From assembly GCA_024711415.1 (NCBI GenBank), contig JANJSW010000168.1, positions 1-10,958 of the forward strand: a stretch of 10,958 bases of DNA, written 5' to 3'. Positions within the stretch are counted from its first letter, which is position 1. The number at the start of each line of letters is the position of its first letter. Shown here piece after piece: positions 1 to 6,713 of the stretch. The position numbers and the translations under genes are program-made. Under the pieces are notes generated by a model. It had not been told where the DNA came from. It worked only from the letters and a program-made list of their open reading frames with translations, and did no database searches. The stretch is from Thermomonas sp. (GTDB lineage Bacteria > Pseudomonadota > Gammaproteobacteria > Xanthomonadales > Xanthomonadaceae).

Positions 1-18
1 CGGCTGGCCTCGCGCGGA

Positions 19-1815
19 TCAGGGTGCGGCGGCCTGCACCGAGGCCACCCACGCGCGGATCTGCGACTCCAGCACCGGCAGCGGCACCGAGCCCTGGGAG
101 AGGATGGCATCGTGGAAGGCGCGCACGTCGAACTTCGGCCCCAGCGCGGCTTCCGCCTCGCGGCGCAGGCGCATGATGGTGAGCTCGCCCAGCTTGTAGC
201 TCAGCGCCTGCCCCGGCCAGCTGATGTAGCGGTCGACCTCGGTGGTCACCTCGTGCTCGGACAGCGCGGTGTTGTCGCGCAGGTAGGCCAGCGCCTGTTC
301 GCGGGTCCAGCCCTTGTGGTGGACGCCGGTGTCGATGACCAGCCGGCAGGCGCGCCACATCGCGTAGGTCAGCCGGCCGAAATCGTCGTAGGGCGTCTCG
401 TAGATGCCCATCTCCTTGCCCAGCCATTCGCTGTACAGGCCCCAGCCCTCGCCGTACGCGCTGATGTATTCCTTGCGGAAGCCCGGTACCTCGCCCTGCT
501 CCTGCGCCAGCGAACCCTGCAGCGCATGGCCGGGGGCGGATTCGTGCAGGGTCAGCGCCGGCAGGTTGTAGAGCGGCCGGCTGGGCAGGTCGTAGGTGTT
601 CACCCAGTAGGTGCCCGCGCCGCCGCGACCGGCGGTCCAGAACGGCGCGATCGCCGGCGGCACCGGCACGATGGTGAAGCGGCCGCGCGGCAGGGTGCCG
701 ATGATCTTGCCGATCTGCCCGTCCACCCGCTTGCTGATCCAGGCGGCGTGGCTGAGCAGTTCCTGCGGGGTCTTGGCATAGAACTGCGGGTCGGTGCGCA
801 GGAAGGTCAGGAAGTCGTTGAAACGGGTTGCCTTCGACTTCCCTTCGAAACCCAGCCCGTCGATGATCGCCTCCATCTCCGCGCGGATGCCGGCCACTTC
901 CTGCAGGCCGATGGCGTGGATCTGGTCCGGGGTCAGGTCCAGGGTGGTGTACTTGCGGATCTGCTCGCGGTACCAGGCCTCGCCGTTCGGCATCGCCTCG
1001 GCCGCCAGCGTGGTGCGCGCCTTCGGCATGTAGTCGTCGCGGAAGAACGCCAGCAGGTGGGCGAAGGCCGGGATCACCGCGTCGCGGATTGCGGCGCGGC
1101 CCTCGGCGCGCAGGGCGTCCTGCTCGGCGGCGGGAATGGCGGCCGGCATGGTCTTGTAGGGCGCCCACAGCGACGCGGCTTCCGGATCCTTCAGCTCCGC
1201 GGTCGCCGCGATCGAAACGTCGCGGCCCGGCAGCACCGCGCGCGGCACCGAGAAGCCGCGCGCCAGACCGGTGCGCATGTTGGCGATCTGCTGGTCGAAG
1301 TAGCGCGGCACGTCGCGCAGGCGCGCCGCGTAGGCGCGGTAGTCGTCGGCGCTGCGCAGGTTGGCGCGGGCCATGAAGTCGAGGTTGGACCAGAACGAGC
1401 TGTCGGAATTGAACGGCATCTCGTGGTCGCGCAGGCGGATCTCCGCCGCCTTGTGTTCGATCTGCGGGCGGTAGATCGCGTAATTCACCTGCTCGGCCGG
1501 CGACAGCGCGGCCACGTCGATGCCGTCGAGCTGGCGCAGCACGCCATCGAGATAGGCCAGTTGACCTTGCAGCGCGTTCGGGCCGACGTCGGGCAGGCTG
1601 CGCGCGGGCGCGCGGCTGCCCTCGTCGCTGTCCTCGGTCCATGCGCCGGCCTGCTGCATCCGCCACTGCCATTCGGCTTGGTAGATCGCGCGGAATGCGC
1701 TGTCGGCGGCATGGGTCGATTGGGCGGCGGCCGGCGCGGCGGGCGCGGTCTGTGCGTGGGCGAAGGCGGACGACAGGTACAGGGCCAGCAGGCTGGCGCG
1801 GACAATGGACTTCAC
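19..1815 (-). CDS. Secreted DUF885-family (metallopeptidase-like) protein
   Basis: Predicted exported protein of the DUF885 family, whose members look like zinc peptidases but mostly lack an assigned substrate. With the GTG start at 1813-1815 it has 598 residues, a normal family length. Residues 1-21 form a clear Sec signal peptide (KSIVR, then a hydrophobic core, then AHA before Q22), followed by an Ala/Pro-rich linker. The family signature HESAPGH is at about 424-430 (an HExxxGH-type metal site) and EGWGLYSEW starts at 456, whose Glu is the expected third ligand. GQALSYKLGEL near the C-terminus is also family-typical. An in-frame upstream GTG at 1857 would add 14 residues. I prefer 1815 because a -10-like TACGAT lies just inside the longer version and the signal peptide then starts cleanly. 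Neither start has a good Shine-Dalgarno sequence. It lies 55 nt after the LAB_N gene on the same strand. The fold assignment is confident; peptidase activity and substrate are inference. Confidence 0.9.
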   Translation of the reverse strand: MKSIVRASLLALYLSSAFAHAQTAPAAPAAAQSTHAADSAFRAIYQAEWQWRMQQAGAWTEDSDEGSRAPARSLPDVGPNALQGQLAYLDGVLRQLDGIDVAALSPAEQVNYAIYRPQIEHKAAEIRLRDHEMPFNSDSSFWSNLDFMARANLRSADDYRAYAARLRDVPRYFDQQIANMRTGLARGFSVPRAVLPGRDVSIAATAELKDPEAASLWAPYKTMPAAIPAAEQDALRAEGRAAIRDAVIPAFAHLLAFFRDDYMPKARTTLAAEAMPNGEAWYREQIRKYTTLDLTPDQIHAIGLQEVAGIRAEMEAIIDGLGFEGKSKATRFNDFLTFLRTDPQFYAKTPQELLSHAAWISKRVDGQIGKIIGTLPRGRFTIVPVPPAIAPFWTAGRGGAGTYWVNTYDLPSRPLYNLPALTLHESAPGHALQGSLAQEQGEVPGFRKEYISAYGEGWGLYSEWLGKEMGIYETPYDDFGRLTYAMWRACRLVIDTGVHHKGWTREQALAYLRDNTALSEHEVTTEVDRYISWPGQALSYKLGELTIMRLRREAEAALGPKFDVRAFHDAILSQGSVPLPVLESQIRAWVASVQAAAP

Positions 1816-1847
1816 GGGGCGGGAACCGGCGGTGGCAGGGTGCCGGG

Positions 1848-1874
1848 ATCGTAGCACCGCGGCACGCGGCTCAA
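1848..1874 (-). promoter_or_regulatory. Candidate promoter of the DUF885 gene
   Basis: Reading the minus strand, TTGAGC (1869-1874) and TACGAT (1848-1853) resemble -35 and -10 boxes, but the 15-bp spacer is short. The -35 overlaps the stop codon region of the LAB_N gene. Transcription would begin near 1841, about 26 nt before the GTG at 1815, which would exclude the longer GTG start at 1857. This is a weak call by eye. Confidence 0.3.
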
Positions 1875-2230
1875 TGGCCGGCGCGGTCGCGCTTCCAGCC
1901 GCGGTGGCGGATGTCCAGGTACAGGCTGTAGCAGGCGGTGAAGCTGGGGAACAGGTTCTGCAGGATGCCCACGGCGTCGTTCTTGCCGAAGATGAAATAG
2001 CTCAGAGTCATCAGGCTGCCGAGGATGCTCATGTACCAGAACAGCCGCGGGATCACCGGCTTGCCGTGGCGCTTGCTGGCGATGAACTGCACCAGCCAGC
2101 GGCCGCCGAACATCAGCGCGCCGACCAGTCCGATCAGCTTCCACGGACTCATGTGGATGCCGGTCCAGGCCAGCGCGGCCAGCGGCGTGTCCATGAAGCC
2201 GACCGGCGGCGCCGCCAGCAGCGCGATCAC
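1871..2230 (-). CDS. LAB_N-domain small membrane protein
   Basis: Small integral membrane protein of 119 residues matching the lipid-A-biosynthesis N-terminal domain family (LAB_N), found alone or fused in envelope glycolipid proteins. Typical features are the first membrane helix at about 30-43, GGRWLVQFIASKRHGK (42-57), PRLFWYMSILGSL (61-73) entering a second helix, and a third hydrophobic stretch at about 88-105 ending in YLDIRHR. The GTG start at 2230 overlaps the TGA of the upstream glycosyltransferase gene (GTGA, 2227-2230), and GAGGAA lies 11-14 nt ahead, so this start is favoured. In-frame ATGs at 2194 and 2152 are alternatives without a visible ribosome site. The overlap implies translational coupling with the GT2 enzyme, so a joint role in making or moving a lipid-linked sugar is likely but inferred. 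The protein has no acyl- or glycosyltransferase domain of its own. Confidence 0.85.
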   Translation of the reverse strand: MIALLAAPPVGFMDTPLAALAWTGIHMSPWKLIGLVGALMFGGRWLVQFIASKRHGKPVIPRLFWYMSILGSLMTLSYFIFGKNDAVGILQNLFPSFTACYSLYLDIRHRGWKRDRAGH

Positions 2231-2958
2231 CGCGGCAGTTCCTCGGTGCCGGTACGGCGGCTGCGCTGGATCAGCCAGGACACGCCGAACAGGTCCTTGA
2301 TGCCGACGAGGGCGCGGCCGAGGTTGTTGTACTTGGACACGACGGCGGTGCGGTGGCGGTGATTCACCGGCACGCTGACGGTCTGCCAGCCGGCGCGCTG
2401 CATCAGCGCCGGCAGGTAGCGGTGCATATGGTCGAAGTAGGGCAGGTCGAGGAAGGCCTCGCGCGCGAACAGCTTGATGCCGCAGCCGGTGTCGGGCGTG
2501 GCGTCGCGCAGCATGCGGCTGCGGATCGCATTGGCGAACTTCGACGCCCAGCGCTTGCTGCCGCTGTCCTGGCGGTTGACCCGCCAGCCGGCGAACAGCT
2601 TCACCTCCGCTGCCGAGGCATCGCGCTTGGCCAGCAGGCCGGGTATGTCGGCCGGGTCGTTCTGGCCGTCGCCGTCGAGGGTGGCGATCCACGGCGCGCG
2701 CGCGGCCTTGACCCCGTTGCGCACCGCGGTGCTCTGGCCGGCGTTGGCCAGGTGGCGGATCACACGCAGTTCCGGCGTCGCCGCCTGCAGCTCGCGCAGG
2801 CGCGCCAGGGTGGCATCGCGGGAGGCGTCGTCCACGTACACGATCTCGAAGTCGACCCGGCCGCGCAGTGCGGCCAGGATCTCGCCGACCAGCGGGGCGA
2901 CGTTGTCTTCCTCGTTATGAACCGGGACGACGACGGAGAGTTGCGGCGATCCGCTCAT
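2227..2958 (-). CDS. GT2 glycosyltransferase, DPM1-like
   Basis: A 243-residue family 2 glycosyltransferase of the polyprenyl-phosphate sugar transferase type (dolichol-phosphate mannose synthase-like). The GT-A fold opens with SVVVPVHNEEDNV (8-20), continues with VDDASRDAT (42-50), and the metal/nucleotide-binding DxD is at D95-D97 within TLDGDGQNDP. DTGCGIKLFARE follows in the acceptor region, and KYNNLGRALVGIKDLF near the C-terminus is typical of DPM1-like enzymes. No C-terminal membrane helices are seen, so it is probably a peripheral inner-membrane enzyme transferring a sugar from an NDP-sugar to a lipid phosphate; sugar and carrier cannot be told from sequence. Its ATG lies 13 nt after the parB stop, with GAGGG overlapping that stop, and its own stop overlaps the next start. 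This makes it an internal gene of the parAB transcription unit. Confidence 0.9.
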   Translation of the reverse strand: MSGSPQLSVVVPVHNEEDNVAPLVGEILAALRGRVDFEIVYVDDASRDATLARLRELQAATPELRVIRHLANAGQSTAVRNGVKAARAPWIATLDGDGQNDPADIPGLLAKRDASAAEVKLFAGWRVNRQDSGSKRWASKFANAIRSRMLRDATPDTGCGIKLFAREAFLDLPYFDHMHRYLPALMQRAGWQTVSVPVNHRHRTAVVSKYNNLGRALVGIKDLFGVSWLIQRSRRTGTEELPR

Positions 2959-2971
2959 GCGCGCTGTGCCC

Positions 2972-3913
2972 TCACGACCGGTTGCGCAGCCGCTCCAGCA
3001 CGCCGTCCAGCGCGTCGAGGTTGGCGTAGTGGATCACCAGCTTGCCCTTGTTGCCGCGGCCGTTGAGCACGTTGACCTTGCTGCCCAGCGTCTCCGACAG
3101 CTCGCGCTCCAGCGCGGCGATGTCGGCCTGCGGGGCCTTCGCCTTGGGCGCGGATTTCTTCGGCTCCACCGGCACCTTGCCGGCGGCGATCTGCTGCACC
3201 CGGTGCTCGACCTGGCGCACGGACCAGCCCTCCTCGGCCGCCTGTTTCGCCAGTGCAATGGCCATCGGTTCGGCCAGCGGCAGCAGCGCGCGCGCGTGGC
3301 CCATTTCGATCGCGCCGGTCTGCACCAGCACGCGCACGGCGTCCGGCAGCTCCAGCAGGCGCAGCAGGTTGGACACCGCGGCGCGCGAGCGGCCCACCGC
3401 CTCGGCGGCGGCGGCGTGGGTCAGGTCGAACTCGTCGATGAGCCGCTGCAGCGCCTGCGCTTCCTCCAGCGGGTTGAGGTCCTCGCGCTGGATGTTCTCG
3501 ATCAGCGCCATCGCCACCACGGTGCGGTCGTCGACTTCGCGCACCACCACCGGCACTTCGGTCAGGCCCGCGCGCTGCGACGCGCGCCAGCGGCGCTCGC
3601 CGGCGATGATTTCGTAGGTGCGGCCGCCCTTGCCGTCGGCGCCGAGGCGCTCGCGCACCACGATCGGCTGGATCACGCCCTGCGCGCGGATCGACGCGGC
3701 CAGTTCCTCCAGCTTGGCGTCGTCCATGGTGCGGCGCGGCTGGTACTTGCCCGAGACCATCGCATCCACCGGCAGCGTGCGCAGCACGTCGCCCGGCATC
3801 GCCTGCAGCGCCGGTGCCTCCGCCGCGGCCTTGGGGCCGAGCAGCGCTTCCAGTCCGCGGCCAAGGCCGCGCTTCTTGGCACCGCCCTTCGCGGCCTCCT
3901 TGCCAGCAGTCAT
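2972..3913 (-). CDS. parB: Chromosome partitioning protein ParB
   Basis: Chromosomal ParB/Spo0J-type CTPase (313 residues) that binds parS centromere sites, spreads as a clamp and works with ParA to segregate replication origins. The N-terminal RGLGRGLEALL (15-25) is the conserved ParA-contact motif. The CTP-binding GERRWRA box is at 105-111 and ENIQREDLNPLEE at 139-151. The helix-turn-helix is at about 165-187 (LTHAAAAEAVGRSRAAVSN). A Lys/Pro/Ala-rich linker at about 244-258 leads to the C-terminal dimerisation domain with KGKLVIHYANLDALDGVLERL. The ATG at 3911-3913 is well supported: it overlaps the parA TGA (ATGA) and AAGGAG lies 8 nt upstream (3922-3927). The overlap indicates co-translation with parA. 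No parS-like sequence was seen in the window. Confidence 0.98.
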   Translation of the reverse strand: MTAGKEAAKGGAKKRGLGRGLEALLGPKAAAEAPALQAMPGDVLRTLPVDAMVSGKYQPRRTMDDAKLEELAASIRAQGVIQPIVVRERLGADGKGGRTYEIIAGERRWRASQRAGLTEVPVVVREVDDRTVVAMALIENIQREDLNPLEEAQALQRLIDEFDLTHAAAAEAVGRSRAAVSNLLRLLELPDAVRVLVQTGAIEMGHARALLPLAEPMAIALAKQAAEEGWSVRQVEHRVQQIAAGKVPVEPKKSAPKAKAPQADIAALERELSETLGSKVNVLNGRGNKGKLVIHYANLDALDGVLERLRNRS

Positions 3914-4704
3914 GCGGCGGTCTCCTTCAGTTTCTGGCTGCGCTCGCGCTGGCGGCGCAGGACTTCGCCGGCGAGACCAAGGTAGGCCACGCTGCCGCGG
4001 CTGGCCTTGTCGTAGCCGAGGATGCTTTGGCCGTGGCTGGGCGCTTCGGCGAGGCGCACGTTGCGCGGCACGATGGTGCGGAACACGAGGTCGCCGAAAT
4101 GGTTGGTGAGCTCGGCCGACACCGCGTTGGCGAGGTTGTTGCGCACGTCGAACATGGTGCGCAGCACGCCTTCGATCTCGAGCTGCGGATTGAACCGGCC
4201 CTTCAGGCCCTCGATGGTGTCGATCAGCGCGGACAGGCCTTCCAGCGCGTAGTACTCGCACTGCATCGGCACCAGCACGGAATCCGCCGCGGTGAGCGCG
4301 TTGAGGGTGAGTACCGACAGGGAGGGCGGGCAGTCGATCAGCACGAAGTCGTAGCCGCCGCGCAGGGTTTCCAGTGCCGCCTTCAGCCGCCCCTCGCGGT
4401 TGGCCGCGTCCATCAGCTGGATCTCGGCGGCGGTCAGGTCGATGTTGCCGGGCAGCAGGTCGTAGCCGTCGGCGCAGCGCACCACCGCGTCCGCCGGCAG
4501 CGCCTCGCCCAGCAGGACGTCGGTCACCGAGGCGTCGAGCTCGCGCTTGTCGACCCCGCTGCCCATGGTGGCGTTGCCCTGCGGATCCAGGTCCACCAGC
4601 AGCACGCGCTTGGGTGTCCGCGCCAGCGCGGCGGCGAGGTTGACGGCGGTCGTGGTCTTGCCGACCCCGCCCTTCTGGTTGGCAATGGCGATGATGCGGG
4701 CCAT
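3910..4704 (-). CDS. parA: Chromosome partitioning ATPase ParA
   Basis: ParA/Soj ATPase of 264 residues, the chromosomal (not plasmid) short type without an N-terminal DNA-binding domain. The deviant Walker A is KGGVGKTTT (11-19) with the signature lysine K11 and K16. The A' region is VDLDPQG (37-43) and Walker B is LIDCPP with D124. It binds DNA non-specifically as an ATP dimer and is stimulated by ParB, so the pair positions the replication origin. The start at 4704 gives the standard MARIIAIANQKGG N-terminus. The Shine-Dalgarno match is poor: GGGAA is more than 10 nt away. The 61-nt gap from rsmG contains a CATAAT -10-like box, so parA may be transcribed both from rsmG and from its own weak promoter. 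The stop codon overlaps the parB start by 4 nt. Confidence 0.98.
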   Translation of the reverse strand: MARIIAIANQKGGVGKTTTAVNLAAALARTPKRVLLVDLDPQGNATMGSGVDKRELDASVTDVLLGEALPADAVVRCADGYDLLPGNIDLTAAEIQLMDAANREGRLKAALETLRGGYDFVLIDCPPSLSVLTLNALTAADSVLVPMQCEYYALEGLSALIDTIEGLKGRFNPQLEIEGVLRTMFDVRNNLANAVSAELTNHFGDLVFRTIVPRNVRLAEAPSHGQSILGYDKASRGSVAYLGLAGEVLRRQRERSQKLKETAA

Positions 4705-4757
4705 GCGGCGTGTGTTCCCGAGGCTGGGCCTGCGCCGGGGCAGGCAGGCGACAGAGG

Positions 4758-4763
4758 ATTATG
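4758..4763 (-). promoter_or_regulatory. Possible -10 box ahead of parA
   Basis: On the minus strand CATAAT (five of six matches to TATAAT) lies between the rsmG stop and parA, about 54 nt before the parA ATG. No good -35 is visible 16-18 bp upstream, and A/T-rich hexamers are rare enough here that chance cannot be excluded. Confidence 0.25.
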
Positions 4764-4765
4764 CC

Positions 4766-5407
4766 TTATGCCCGGGACCGGACGATTTCCAGCAGATGGC
4801 GTTCGGCGGAAAGCCCCGGCACGCGCAGCGGATGGACCGCGGCGACCCGCCAGCCCGCCGGCAGCGCGGCGATCTCGTCTTCGGGCAGCACGCCCTTCAT
4901 TGCCAGCAGCCTGCCGTCGGGCCCGGGCAGGTGCCCGCCCAGCTCCAGGATGAGCGGCAGGGTGGCCAGCGCGCGCGCGGTGATGGCATCGAAGGTGGTG
5001 CCGGGCCGGAAGGCCTCGATCCGCGATTCCGCCACCTGCACGTTGGCCAGCTTGAGCTGGCGCACCGCCTCGCGCAGGAAACGGGCCTTCTTGCCGTTGC
5101 TTTCGACCAGGGTGACCTGCAGGTTCGGCGTGGCGATGGCCAGCGGGATGCCGGGCAGGCCGGGGCCGGTGCCGAGGTCCGCGAGCGTGGCGATGTCGCG
5201 CACGAACGGCTGCATCGCCAGCGAGTCCAGCAGGTGCTTGGACAGCATCTCGCGCGGGTCGCGGACCGCGGTGAGGTTGTAGGTGGCGTTCCAGCGCGCC
5301 AGCAGCGCCAGGTAGTCCAGCAGCGGCGGCGCCAGTGCGGGATCGAGCGAGAGTTGCGCAAGCCCGGCTTCAAGCTCGGGGCGCAGGGCGTTGGTGTCCA
5401 CGGTCAT
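4766..5407 (-). CDS. rsmG: 16S rRNA (guanine527-N7)-methyltransferase RsmG
   Basis: RsmG (GidB), the SAM-dependent enzyme that makes m7G527 in the 530 loop of 16S rRNA; its loss gives low-level streptomycin resistance in several bacteria. The protein has 213 residues, the usual size. [18 protein letters not shown] (38-55) with HLLDSLA (58-64) is the family N-terminal signature. [13 protein letters not shown] (78-90) is the SAM-binding loop, followed by [12 protein letters not shown] and [11 protein letters not shown] chose the ATG at 5405-5407 over an in-frame GTG two codons earlier (5413). A CATACT -10-like box ends 6 nt before this ATG and no ribosome-binding site is present, which suggests a leaderless message. 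It sits directly upstream of parAB, a classic arrangement, although mnmG (gidA) is not in the window. Confidence 0.97.
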   Translation of the reverse strand: MTVDTNALRPELEAGLAQLSLDPALAPPLLDYLALLARWNATYNLTAVRDPREMLSKHLLDSLAMQPFVRDIATLADLGTGPGLPGIPLAIATPNLQVTLVESNGKKARFLREAVRQLKLANVQVAESRIEAFRPGTTFDAITARALATLPLILELGGHLPGPDGRLLAMKGVLPEDEIAALPAGWRVAAVHPLRVPGLSAERHLLEIVRSRA

Positions 5408-5413
5408 GTGCAC

Positions 5414-5419
5414 AGTATG
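5414..5419 (-). promoter_or_regulatory. Probable -10 box of a leaderless rsmG promoter
   Basis: CATACT on the minus strand lies 6 nt before the rsmG ATG, so the expected transcription start falls on or next to the start codon. No Shine-Dalgarno sequence precedes the ATG. The -35 region coincides with an inverted repeat (5423-5447) and has no clear consensus. Confidence 0.4.
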
Positions 5420-5422
5420 CCG

Positions 5423-5447
5423 CGGCGCGTGGCGCCTTCACGCGCCG
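5423..5447. repeat. 9-bp inverted repeat in the rsmG upstream region
   Basis: CGGCGCGTG (5423-5431) and CACGCGCCG (5439-5447) are perfect 9-bp arms around a 7-nt spacer. The structure covers the spacer/-35 zone of the putative rsmG promoter and lies in the 183-bp region between the divergent rsmG and GlsB-family genes. No gene ends just before it on either strand and no T-run follows it, so it is not an obvious terminator. It may be an operator-like site or a chance product of high GC. Confidence 0.5.
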
Positions 5448-5578
5448 TCGGCATCGCTGAACGCCCAGTCAGCAGCGCGAACGCGGCCATCACGCGGGCT
5501 GGGGAAGACTGCGTCCGTCCGCCGCGATCATGCGCCGGTGCAAGGCAAGCCAGCCCATCCGGGCCCCCAACTTCCCAC

Positions 5579-5584
5579 AGGAGG
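5579..5584 (+). promoter_or_regulatory. Strong Shine-Dalgarno site of the GlsB-family gene
   Basis: A perfect AGGAGG lies 6 nt before the ATG at 5591 and fixes the start of the 82-residue gene. This contrasts with the neighbouring rsmG, xth and ALDH genes, which have none. No convincing promoter could be seen between 5450 and 5578. Confidence 0.85.
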
Positions 5585-5590
5585 CACGCA

Positions 5591-5839
5591 ATGAATCTCA
5601 TCATCTGGTTGATCATCGGCGGCATCATCGGCTGGCTGGCCAGCCTGGTCATGAAGACCGACGGCCAGCAGGGCATCATCCTCAACGTCGTCGTCGGCAT
5701 CGTCGGTTCGTGGCTCGGCGGCTGGCTGATCGCCCCGCTGATCGGTGGCGCCGGCGTGATGGCCTACGTGTCCGCCTTCCTCGGCGCGATCATCCTGCTC
5801 GCCATCGTCAACCTGTTCCGTCGCGGCCGGGTGCGCTGA
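5591..5839 (+). CDS. GlsB/YeaQ/YmgE-family small membrane protein
   Basis: An 82-residue, very hydrophobic protein of the transglycosylase-associated (GlsB/YeaQ/YmgE) family. Despite the name, these have no shown enzymatic activity; several are stress-induced envelope proteins. It has the family's Gly-rich helices: IIWLIIGGIIGWLASLVMK (4-22), then GIILNVVVGIVGSWLGGWL (28-46), then a third segment from about 54 to 76 with AYVSAFLGAIILLAIV, and a basic RRGRVR tail. The start is fixed by a perfect AGGAGG. It appears to be a single-gene unit: rsmG diverges on its left and a strong terminator lies 40 nt after its stop. A general stress or stationary-phase role is plausible from the family, but no specific sigma-factor promoter was recognised. 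Confidence 0.93.
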   Translation: MNLIIWLIIGGIIGWLASLVMKTDGQQGIILNVVVGIVGSWLGGWLIAPLIGGAGVMAYVSAFLGAIILLAIVNLFRRGRVR

Positions 5840-5848
5840 AACCCGGCA

Positions 5849-5875
5849 CGACAGGGATGTCGCGACAGGGATGTC
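5849..5875. repeat. Two tandem copies of a 13-bp hairpin-forming repeat
   Basis: CGACAGGGATGTC occurs at 5849-5861 and again at 5863-5875, a 14-bp period. Each copy contains ACA and TGT arms; the first forms CGACA-GGGA-TGTCG, a 5-bp stem with a tetraloop. It lies between the GlsB-family stop and the terminator. It looks like a small REP-type intergenic element; no other copy was seen in this window. Confidence 0.7.
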
Positions 5876-5879
5876 TTGC

Positions 5880-5909
5880 GAAGGCCCGGTAACCCCGGGC
5901 CTTCGTTTT
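5880..5909 (+). terminator. Rho-independent terminator after the GlsB-family gene
   Basis: GAAGGCCCGG (5880-5889) pairs perfectly with CCGGGCCTTC (5895-5904) around the 5-nt loop TAACC, followed by GTTTT (5905-5909). The U-tract is present only for plus-strand transcription, so it ends the GlsB-family transcript. It also lies just beyond the end of the converging xth gene, but lacks a U-tract for that direction. Confidence 0.85.
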
Positions 5910-5928
5910 GCGTGAAGCGTCGGCCGGA

Positions 5929-6699
5929 TCAGCCCAGCACGACGAAGGCCGGCGCGTGGTCGCTGGGGCGTTCCCACTGGCGCGGCGTGCGGTCGATGCC
6001 CGATGCCACCGCCGCATCTCGGAGCCCCTCCGAGACCAGGGTCAGGTCGATGCGCAGGCCGAGGTTGCGGCGGAACGCCGCCTGCCGGTAGTCCCACCAG
6101 CTGAAGATGCCGCCCTCGGCGTTGTGCAGGCGGAAGCCGTCATGCAGCCCCAGCGCCAGCAGCCGCTGCAATGCTTCGCGCTCGGCGGTGGAGGTCAGGA
6201 TGTGGTCGTCGTTCCAGACCGCCGGATCGTGCACGTCGCGGTCGTCCGGGGCGATGTTGAAATCGCCCAGCACCACCAGCTTCGGATACCTGCGCAGCTC
6301 GTCGCTCAGCCAGGCATGCACGGCTTCCAGCCAGCGCAGCTTGTAGGCGTATTTCTCGGTGCCCACGTCCTGGCCGTTGACCACGTACAGGTTGACGATG
6401 CGCACGCCATCGACGGTGGCCGCGATCGCCCGCGCCTGCGGATCGTCGAAGCCGGGGATGGCGATCTGCATGTCGGTGATGCTGCGCTCGCGGGCCAGGA
6501 TCGCCACGCCGTTGTAGGTCTTCTGGCCGTGGAAGACGCTGCGGTAGCCGGCCTCCAGCAGCGCGTCGTCCGGAAAGCGGTGGTCTTCCAGCTTGGTTTC
6601 CTGCAGCCCCACCACGTCCGGCGCGAACTCGGCCAGCCACTGCTGCAGCTGCGGCAGGCGCACGTTGAGGGAATTGACGTTCCAGCTGGCGATTTTCAT
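5929..6699 (-). CDS. xth: Exodeoxyribonuclease III (AP endonuclease)
   Basis: ExoIII/AP-endonuclease of 256 residues from the Mg-dependent EEP nuclease family. It cleaves DNA 5' to abasic sites and trims 3' blocked ends in base-excision repair. The catalytic set is complete: N7 in ASWNVNSLNVR, E34 in LQETKL, D146 and N148 in LGDFNIAP, and the D247-H248 pair in SDHAP near the C-terminus. Length and motifs are typical of the bacterial Xth group. The ATG at 6699 gives the canonical MKIASWNVNS start. No Shine-Dalgarno sequence precedes it, and a weak TAGGCT (6707-6712) lies 7 nt upstream, so a leaderless transcript is possible. The ALDH gene ends 57 nt upstream on the same strand and a small GC hairpin (6714-6731) lies in the gap, so co-transcription is uncertain. 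Confidence 0.97.
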   Translation of the reverse strand: MKIASWNVNSLNVRLPQLQQWLAEFAPDVVGLQETKLEDHRFPDDALLEAGYRSVFHGQKTYNGVAILARERSITDMQIAIPGFDDPQARAIAATVDGVRIVNLYVVNGQDVGTEKYAYKLRWLEAVHAWLSDELRRYPKLVVLGDFNIAPDDRDVHDPAVWNDDHILTSTAEREALQRLLALGLHDGFRLHNAEGGIFSWWDYRQAAFRRNLGLRIDLTLVSEGLRDAAVASGIDRTPRQWERPSDHAPAFVVLG

Positions 6700-6713
6700 G
6701 CCGGCAAGCCTAG

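Noticed and set aside
112..1854. Long plus-strand open frame (580 codons) opposite the DUF885 gene
   Set aside because: It mirrors a well-supported gene in a high-GC genome, its translation is Arg/Gly/Ala/Val/Gln/His-rich with no recognisable domain, and the minus-strand frame carries intact family motifs and a signal peptide.
1871..2692. Extended minus-strand frame giving the LAB_N protein a 154-residue Arg/Pro-rich N-terminal extension
   Set aside because: The extension is an out-of-frame reading of the GT2 gene. The GTG at 2230, overlapping the GT2 stop and with a ribosome site, gives a normal-sized LAB_N protein.
2957..3985. Plus-strand open frame opposite parB and the end of parA
   Set aside because: Composition is Arg/His/Gln/Leu-rich with no recognised motif, and the parA/parB frames are unambiguous.
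2972..4261. ParB frame extended upstream to 4261
   Set aside because: The added residues are an out-of-frame reading of parA. The ATG at 3913 has AAGGAG 8 nt upstream and overlaps the parA stop.
3814..4953. Plus-strand open frame opposite parA and the end of rsmG
   Set aside because: A shadow of parA codon bias; no domain, and it crosses an intergenic gap of the real genes.
4547..5590. Fusion of the GlsB-family protein to a long upstream frame
   Set aside because: The upstream part lies opposite rsmG and parA and is low-complexity. A perfect AGGAGG precedes the ATG at 5591, which gives the normal family length.
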